Shown here: in pieces, positions 45,127 to 50,606 of the stretch
Layout: every line of letters starts with the position of its first letter
How positions within the stretch are numbered: the first letter of the stretch is position 1
Source of the DNA: Oscillospiraceae bacterium
GTDB lineage: Bacteria > Bacillota > Clostridia > Oscillospirales > Acutalibacteraceae
Reading direction: 5' to 3'
Assembly (NCBI GenBank): GCA_015065645.1
Contig: SVPW01000013.1
Coordinates: 1 to 50,606, forward strand
DNA: 50,606 nucleotides
The notes under the pieces: generated by a model
Told to the model about the DNA's origin: nothing
The model's database searches: none
Seen by the model: the letters and a program-made list of their open reading frames with translations, nothing else
Program-made: the position numbers and the translations under genes

Positions 45127-47073
45127 ATGATTAATGTTACTTTAAAGGATGGTTCGGTTTTAGCTCTTGAAAACGGACTTACCGCACTTGATGCCGCAAA
45201 GGCTATGAGTGCAGGTCTTGCACGTGTTGCCTGTGCCGCAAGGGTGAACGGTGAAAACTGCGATCTTCGTACCGTTTTGTCTGAGGATTGCACTCTTGAA
45301 ATTCTCACCTTTGATGATGAATACGGCCGTTGGACCTTCCGTCACACCGCATCTCATATTTTGGCTCAGGCTGTAAAGCGCCTTTATCCTGCCGCAAAGC
45401 TGACTATAGGCCCTGCTGTGGATGACGGTTTTTATTATGATTTTGATGTTGACGAAAAATTCACCCCCGATGATCTTGAAAAGATTGAGGCGGAGATGAA
45501 GAAGGTAGTTAAGGAAAATATTGAGCTTGAGCGCTTTACAATGACCCGTGATGAGGCTATTGCTTACTTTAATGAGAAGAATGAGCCTTATAAGGTTGAG
45601 CTTGTAGAAGCTCTGCCGGAGGGAGAGGAAATAAGCTTTTACCGTCAGGGTGACTTTACCGACCTTTGTGCCGGCGCCCACCTTATGTCTACAGGTATCG
45701 TCAAGGCATTTAAGCTTACCTCTGCAACAGGCGCTTATTGGCGTGGAGATTCAAATAATAAAATGCTTTGCCGTGTTTACGGTACTGCTTTCCCAAAAGC
45801 TTCTGAGTTGGAAGCACACCTTGCCGCTTTAGAGGAGGCAAGAAAGCGTGACCATAATAAGTTAGGCCGTGAGCTCGGCTATTTTACAACTGTTGATGTT
45901 ATCGGTCAGGGTCTTCCTATCCTTTTGCCAAAGGGCGCAAAGGTAATTCAGCTTTTACAACGCTTTGTTGAGGATGAAGAGGCAAGACGTGGCTGGCTTC
46001 TTACTAAAACTCCTTATATGGCTAAGCGTGAATTGTATAAGCTTTCAGGTCACTGGGATCATTATCTTGACGGTATGTTCGTTTTGGGTGACCCTGAGGA
46101 TGAAACTAAGGAGTGCTTTGCACTTCGTCCTATGACCTGCCCGTTCCAGTATCAGGCATATCTCAATAAAGCACGCTCTTATCGTGACCTGCCGCTTAGA
46201 TATAATGAAACTTCAACCCTTTTCAGAAATGAGGATTCGGGTGAAATGCACGGTCTTATCCGTGTTCGTCAGTTCACCATTTCGGAAGGTCATCTTATGT
46301 GCCTGCCTGAGCAGTTGGAGCAGGAGTTCCGTTCCTGCCTTGAGCTTACCACCTTTATGCTTAAAACCTTAGGTCTTTATGAGGATGTTTCCTACCGCTT
46401 CTCACAGTGGGATCCTGAAAACCGTGAAAAGTATATCGGCACTGCTGAGCAGTGGGATGAAGCACAGGGCGTTATGAAGAAGATTCTTGATCACCTTGAG
46501 ATTCCCTATAAAGTTGGTGTTGGTGAGGCTGCTTTCTACGGACCTAAGCTTGATATTCAGATAAAGAATGTTTTTGGTAAGGAAGATACCCTTATCACCA
46601 TTCAGATAGACCAGATGCTTGCCGAAAAATTCGGTATGGAATATGTTGACCGTGACGGTACTAAGAAGAACCCCTATATCATTCACCGTACCTCTATCGG
46701 TTGCTATGAGAGAACGCTTGCACTTCTTATCGAAAAATACGCGGGTGCTTTCCCGCTTTGGCTTGCTCCCACTCAGGTTGCTATTCTTCCTATTGCCGAC
46801 CGTCATCACGATTATGCTTATGAGCTTAAAGCTAAGCTTGAACAGCTTGGTATGCGTGTTGAGGTTGATTGCCGTAACGAAAAGATTGGTTATAAGATTC
46901 GTGAAGCAAGACTTGAAAAACTGCCGTATATGCTCATTGTTGGTGACAGTGAGGTTGAAAATGGTGCAGTAGCTGTTCGTGAAAGAGGGGAGAACGGCGA
47001 CCTTGGCACAATGCCTGTTGATGATTTTATCGCCCGTGCGGTTGAAGAAATTGAGAAAAAGGTAATTAAATAG
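45127..47073 (+). CDS. thrS: Threonyl-tRNA synthetase
   Basis: A 648-residue class II synthetase: N-terminal TGS domain (about 1-62), editing domain with HTASH (His73, His77), catalytic core with motif 2 FRNEDSGEMHGLIRVRQF and motif 3 IHRTSIGCYER, and anticodon domain from about 550 (PTQVAILPIADRHHDYAYEL). The zinc ligands Cys338 (RPMTCPF), His389 (SEGHLM) and His520 (IHRTS) are present, although the usual NCP-G/H-H context is altered to TCPFQYQ. ATG follows GAGGAGG. Controlled by the T-box upstream and ended by the terminator at 47100. Confidence 0.96.
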   Translation: MINVTLKDGSVLALENGLTALDAAKAMSAGLARVACAARVNGENCDLRTVLSEDCTLEILTFDDEYGRWTFRHTASHILAQAVKRLYPAAKLTIGPAVDDGFYYDFDVDEKFTPDDLEKIEAEMKKVVKENIELERFTMTRDEAIAYFNEKNEPYKVELVEALPEGEEISFYRQGDFTDLCAGAHLMSTGIVKAFKLTSATGAYWRGDSNNKMLCRVYGTAFPKASELEAHLAALEEARKRDHNKLGRELGYFTTVDVIGQGLPILLPKGAKVIQLLQRFVEDEEARRGWLLTKTPYMAKRELYKLSGHWDHYLDGMFVLGDPEDETKECFALRPMTCPFQYQAYLNKARSYRDLPLRYNETSTLFRNEDSGEMHGLIRVRQFTISEGHLMCLPEQLEQEFRSCLELTTFMLKTLGLYEDVSYRFSQWDPENREKYIGTAEQWDEAQGVMKKILDHLEIPYKVGVGEAAFYGPKLDIQIKNVFGKEDTLITIQIDQMLAEKFGMEYVDRDGTKKNPYIIHRTSIGCYERTLALLIEKYAGAFPLWLAPTQVAILPIADRHHDYAYELKAKLEQLGMRVEVDCRNEKIGYKIREARLEKLPYMLIVGDSEVENGAVAVRERGENGDLGTMPVDDFIARAVEEIEKKVIK

Positions 47074-47099
47074 TTTTTTGCAATCGTTGATTTATAAGT

Positions 47100-47134
47100 A
47101 AAACCGGATGTCTGCATTAAAGACATCCGGTTTT
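47100..47134 (+). terminator. Terminator after thrS
   Basis: AAAACCGGATGTCT (47100-47113) pairs perfectly with 47121-47134 around GCATTAA; the arm ends TTTT. Confidence 0.88.
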
Positions 47135-47168
47135 ATGCGTTTATATAATTTGAAGTGATTGCTAAGAT

Positions 47169-47268
47169 AAATTGTTGTTTAGCAGATTATCTATTGACAG
47201 CACTTTTAGCCTTCCCCCTGGTGGGGAAGGGGGATGTATTAAATAGATGAGCTGCTAAACAATAATTT
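47169..47268. repeat. 100-bp palindromic element (MITE-like)
   Basis: Outer arms AAATTGTTGTTTAGCAG (47169-47185) and 47252-47268 are reverse complements with one mismatch. Pairing continues weakly inward (ATTATCTATT / AATAGATGAG), and an apical hairpin CTTCCCC-ctggt-GGGGAAG lies at 47211-47228. No coding frame is inside. The design is that of a miniature inverted-repeat element; it lies between thrS and the LRR gene. Confidence 0.65.
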
Positions 47269-47300
47269 ACTAACTGTATTTTACAATATTGAAATTAATG

Positions 47301-47329
47301 TTGTTTTTACTGTGATTCGGTGGTAAAAT
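47301..47329 (+). promoter_or_regulatory. Putative promoter of the Ig/LRR/dockerin gene
   Basis: TTGTTT (47301-47306), 17 bp, TAAAAT (47324-47329), 44 bases before the start codon. Confidence 0.5.
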
Positions 47330-47372
47330 ATGTTTACTGCACAAGTTAAAAAATTTAAGGGGAGAATTGTGA

Positions 47373-50300
47373 ATGAAAAATTTCAAAAAACTCGTTTCGC
47401 TAATACTGTCTGTTATTTTAATGCTGTCGGTTTTACCAATAAATGTATTTGCTATGGAAGAAAATTCTATCGTTAGCATTTCTATTTCAGATACTTATGT
47501 TTGTGACGGAACTCAGGATATGAATGGAAAATTCGTACAATTTAGCTTTATGCTGACCCAAAATTATGATGGCGGCGCTGTAGGTTCAAGTATGACAGTT
47601 GATAGAAATAGTGCTATAAACGGCATAGATACCGAATTTGGAACATTATATCTATCCGATAACCAAGATGATGAACCTTGGGAAGTAGGGAATACTTATC
47701 AGGTTGCAGCTACGGTAGGAAACCTTAGCACAACGTTTAATGTTACCGTTCTTGAAATAGAAAGTATAGAAGTTGAGGATGTTGAGCTTGTTGAAAATAA
47801 CAACGGATATATGGAGGGTTATTGGGATATAGATAATAACTATTCAGAATGGTTCAGATATTATGTAGAACCTGATAATATAACTGTAAATTTCACAAAC
47901 GGAATGTCTGTATCAGGCTATACATCTGAGATCCAAAATTTTATTGGTGTATATCCACAGTGCTATTCGGACCAATCTTTTGAAAATCAATGGGGAATTG
48001 GTGAACATAGCGCAACTCTTAAATTGGCAGGCTTTGAAGTAGAATATACTGTTATTATTAAAGAATCTCCGGTTAGAAGCATAGATATAAAAGATGTAAC
48101 CGTTTATGAGAATATAGGCGGATATAAAACGGAAAACGGATACTATTATTATATAAATCCGTTTTTTGACGTTACTTTTGCCGATGGTTCAAAGCTTGAA
48201 GGTTGCCAACACAATGTTTACTATGATGGTAAATTATTTTGGTTTGATGTGGAAACTAACCAATACAATGAACCTTGGAGCGTGGGTAATACATATACAG
48301 CAACAGCAGTTTTTGCCGGAAAAAGTTATAATTTTAATGTAACCGTAGCCGAAAATCCGATAGAACGAATTGATATTAAAGATATAACACTTTATGACGG
48401 AATTCATAACAGTTATGGTGAATATAACTTAGATCCGAATTTTGATGTGGTTTTAAAAGACGGTACAGTCTATAAAGATGATAAACAGGGTATTGATATC
48501 AATGGCACATTCGTTTCTTTAGAATGTACCTATGATCAGGAAAATTGGAAAGTGGGGAATACATACAGTATTTCCGGTGAATTAGCAGGCGTTACTGATA
48601 CCTTTAATGTAACTATTAAGGAAAATCCTATAGAAAGCATTGAGTTTACAAAATTACCGAAAACCGAATATATTACCGGTGAATTTTTTAATATGCGCCA
48701 TGCAGAGCTTAGAATAAATTATAAAGATGGCGAGTATGAAGATATAATTATAGATGAATGTATGTATGATTTTGATTATATTTATATTACAAGCAAATAT
48801 TTAAAAATGTCAGACTATCTTACCTGGTATGAATTTTCTCATGAAATCGGCAAACAAACGGTCACATTAAATTGTTTCGGTACAGAATTAGAAATAGATG
48901 TTAATGTTTCAAAAAACCTTGCCGAAAGTGCAGAGCTTAAGGTAGATAATGATGATTTGGTGATAACCGTTAAAAATTCTGACGGTAGCTCTTATGACCT
49001 TAAAATAGTACAAAGTGACATACGCTTCGGCGGTGACAACGTTATAGGAGGTTGGTTTTTTGCCGAAAATATGATTTTTGAAGCTGCAGTATACTGTGTT
49101 TATGATGAGGACAGCAAAACCTACACAGACGTAAGCTTTGAATTGATGAATTTTGCTGATGAAGCTTTAAAAACAAATAAAGTTGAAACCAGCGAATGGC
49201 TAAAAATGTATGATAAAGCAAATAATATATATTGGGGAATATATTGGGGAAGATATTTTGGCGCAAACAACGAATTAATCTATTACACGGGTGAAGTAAC
49301 TAAAGAAAATATTAATGTCATAATGTCAACTGCGGCTTATCTTGAATATGGTTATTATATGGCTGATATCGAGCTGGAAGACGGTAATTATTACGGTGAA
49401 TTTACGGCAGATGAAATAAGAATTGCTGTTTATAAGCATTATGATATTGATTATATTGATCTTGCTTTAAGCGACAAATATGACAGTGAAAAGGATATAG
49501 TATATGTAAGTAGCTTGGATGCTGATGGTAGCCTGAGAAGAACATTAAATAAGCATGCAAATAATTGGTATATGGAGTTTTTTTCGTATGATAATCCGAA
49601 ATATTATGTTTTATGCGGTGAAGATGGCAGGATAAAGGCTTTTGATACTAAGCCTCTTATTGATCCAAAGTATGGCTATATAACAGACAGCGGCGAATAT
49701 GAAAATATATATTGGCAGTATTTTGAAGAAACAGAAACTCTTAAAATATCAGGCAAGGGTGAAATCCCATCATTTACAAGTTCGTATCTTGCACAACCGT
49801 GGTATCTTTATAAAAATAAAATTAAGAAGCTTGTTATAAATGGTGATTTTACTGCGGTTGGGGAAAATGCTTTTTCTAAATTAACAGCACTATCAAATGT
49901 TGAAATGCCCGATAGTGTTCAGTTCATTAAAAGCGGAGCATTTGCAGATTGCGTGGCTCTTTCTGAAATTGTTTTACCTAAAAACATTAAAGAAATTTAT
50001 GATAATTCTTTTGACGGATGTAAAAAGTTATCTTTGGTAAAAGGACTTGAAAATGTATTAAGTATAGGAGAAAATGCCTTTAAGGGATGTGCTTTATCGG
50101 GAACAATATGCCTTAATAAAGCACTTTATGTTGAAAGCAATGCTTTTAGCGGATGTGATAATATTGAAGCTGTAAAATATGGATTTAATACATATACAGA
50201 TATTTCATCCGATAATCTTGGCGATCATAGTTCTTTGGTTTATATAACCTATGGCTCTCCTGTATTTTACAATACCGTTTTTGATAATATAACATATTTT

Positions 50301-50474
50301 CTTATCGGTGATCTAAGTGGAGACGGTGATCTTTCTGCTGATGATATAGTTGGAATAAGAAAAAATATTTTGGGTATATCAGTTGCAAACGAAAATATTG
50401 CTGACCTTAATTTAGACGGTAAGAGTAATGTAAAAGACCTTGTTAAACTTAAAAAAATAATTTCAGGTATATAA
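47373..50474 (+). CDS. Secreted Ig-like repeat / BspA-type LRR / dockerin protein
   Basis: A 1,033-residue secreted protein. Signal peptide 1 to about 27 (VLPINVFAMEE). Four to five Ig-like repeats follow (starting near residues 29, 127, 233, 329 and 419); several end with TFNVTIKENPIESI-like strings and contain WKVGNTY. Residues about 515-760 are an unassigned domain with DGEDGRIKAFD-like ends. Residues about 829-943 are BspA-type leucine-rich repeats (GENAFSKLTALSNVEMPDSV, IKSGAFADCVALSEIVLPKN). A dockerin closes the protein (about 977-1032: DLSGDGDLSADDIVGIRKNI, DLNLDGKSNVKDLVKL). It has its own promoter and shows no module in common with the polysaccharide locus besides the dockerin. A binding or adhesion role is inferred. 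ATG follows AAGGGGAG. Confidence 0.82.
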   Translation: MKNFKKLVSLILSVILMLSVLPINVFAMEENSIVSISISDTYVCDGTQDMNGKFVQFSFMLTQNYDGGAVGSSMTVDRNSAINGIDTEFGTLYLSDNQDDEPWEVGNTYQVAATVGNLSTTFNVTVLEIESIEVEDVELVENNNGYMEGYWDIDNNYSEWFRYYVEPDNITVNFTNGMSVSGYTSEIQNFIGVYPQCYSDQSFENQWGIGEHSATLKLAGFEVEYTVIIKESPVRSIDIKDVTVYENIGGYKTENGYYYYINPFFDVTFADGSKLEGCQHNVYYDGKLFWFDVETNQYNEPWSVGNTYTATAVFAGKSYNFNVTVAENPIERIDIKDITLYDGIHNSYGEYNLDPNFDVVLKDGTVYKDDKQGIDINGTFVSLECTYDQENWKVGNTYSISGELAGVTDTFNVTIKENPIESIEFTKLPKTEYITGEFFNMRHAELRINYKDGEYEDIIIDECMYDFDYIYITSKYLKMSDYLTWYEFSHEIGKQTVTLNCFGTELEIDVNVSKNLAESAELKVDNDDLVITVKNSDGSSYDLKIVQSDIRFGGDNVIGGWFFAENMIFEAAVYCVYDEDSKTYTDVSFELMNFADEALKTNKVETSEWLKMYDKANNIYWGIYWGRYFGANNELIYYTGEVTKENINVIMSTAAYLEYGYYMADIELEDGNYYGEFTADEIRIAVYKHYDIDYIDLALSDKYDSEKDIVYVSSLDADGSLRRTLNKHANNWYMEFFSYDNPKYYVLCGEDGRIKAFDTKPLIDPKYGYITDSGEYENIYWQYFEETETLKISGKGEIPSFTSSYLAQPWYLYKNKIKKLVINGDFTAVGENAFSKLTALSNVEMPDSVQFIKSGAFADCVALSEIVLPKNIKEIYDNSFDGCKKLSLVKGLENVLSIGENAFKGCALSGTICLNKALYVESNAFSGCDNIEAVKYGFNTYTDISSDNLGDHSSLVYITYGSPVFYNTVFDNITYFLIGDLSGDGDLSADDIVGIRKNILGISVANENIADLNLDGKSNVKDLVKLKKIISGI

Positions 50475-50532
50475 AAAAACAGTCCGTAGCCATTGCACAA
50501 GTCCAGTAAAAACGAACAATAGAAAAAACAGA

Positions 50533-50569
50533 CCCCCTATGGTAGAATAAAACAAACTACCATAGGGGG
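50533..50569 (+). promoter_or_regulatory. Hairpin covering the ribosome site of the edge gene
   Basis: CCCCCTATGGTAG (50533-50545) is the perfect reverse complement of 50557-50569, with loop AATAAAACAAA. The right arm contains AGGGGG, the ribosome site of the ATG at 50577, so the folded RNA would hide it. Such structures protect insertion sequences from transcription entering from outside. Confidence 0.6.
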
Positions 50570-50576
50570 AATTTTT

Positions 50577-50606
50577 ATGCCAAGGGAATATCGACATATA
50601 CAACAA
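50577..50606 (+). CDS. Start of a probable transposase-type gene (partial)
   Basis: Only ten codons, MPREYRHIQQ, are present before the right edge. The ATG is well placed after AGGGGGA. The N-terminus recalls the small HTH first protein of some IS3-family elements of Clostridia (MPRxYRxIxxYExEI...), and the hairpin in front supports an insertion sequence. The identity is weak because so little is visible. Confidence 0.4.
   Translation, partial: MPREYRHIQQ

Noticed and set aside
45160-45681. 173-codon minus-strand frame
   Set aside because: Antisense to thrS and without start signals.

Overview
The window looks like a chromosomal piece of an anaerobic, AT-rich, Gram-positive gut bacterium of the class Clostridia, most likely an Oscillospiraceae/Ruminococcaceae-type organism. 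This rests on the dockerin domains (three proteins), a T-box in front of thrS, a pro-sigma-K gene (spore-forming ancestry), lipoprotein signal peptides, strong AGGAGG-type ribosome sites and TTG/GTG starts. The genus is inference.

Region 1 (1-385) holds the last codons of an unidentified gene and a cluster of hairpins that look like insertion-sequence debris. Region 2 (386-37,619) is one large Gram-positive polysaccharide-utilisation locus. A leftward pair (polysaccharide deacetylase and AraC regulator) diverges from a long rightward operon: GH16 lipoprotein; secreted beta-solenoid/dockerin/GH16 enzyme; a CBM-fused solute-binding protein with two permeases; a beta-propeller/TPR/Yip1-type membrane protein; a DUF5696-like lipoprotein; two more permeases and a second solute-binding lipoprotein; and a 2,075-residue membrane-anchored beta-solenoid protein. 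No importer ATPase is present, so both importers probably borrow an MsmX-type ATPase from elsewhere. A terminator at 27,343 and a promoter at 27,388 start a second operon: beta-helix protein, SGNH esterase, organophosphate-antiporter-like MFS transporter, cytoplasmic metallophosphoesterase, secreted metallophosphoesterase with solenoid module and dockerin, GH30 glycosidase and PHP-type metallohydrolase, closed by a strong terminator at 37,652. The simplest reading is capture and external cutting of a beta-glucan-like polymer (GH16), import through two ABC systems, and internal processing (GH30, esterase, phosphoesterases). The repeated phosphoesterase theme hints at a phosphate-substituted polymer.

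Region 3 (37,760-47,134) is mostly housekeeping: a DUF6946-like possible nuclease, dGTPase-like HD protein, sigK, a collapsed DUF1538/P-II remnant, rpsO with a structured leader, pnp, a small XRE repressor facing a strong promoter with a palindromic operator and a frameshifted HTH gene, then T-box-controlled thrS. Small palindromic repeats lie around thrS (44,605-44,760 and 47,169-47,268). Region 4 (47,373-50,606) is a secreted Ig-like/leucine-rich-repeat/dockerin protein followed by the left edge of a probable insertion sequence.

The observations most worth follow-up are the dual-importer block built around the propeller-Yip1 and DUF5696-like proteins; an A10 tract exactly between dockerin and GH16 where a slip either way would end translation just after the dockerin; eleven copies of one solenoid module shared by three proteins; and two decayed genes (DUF1538/P-II fusion and frameshifted HTH).
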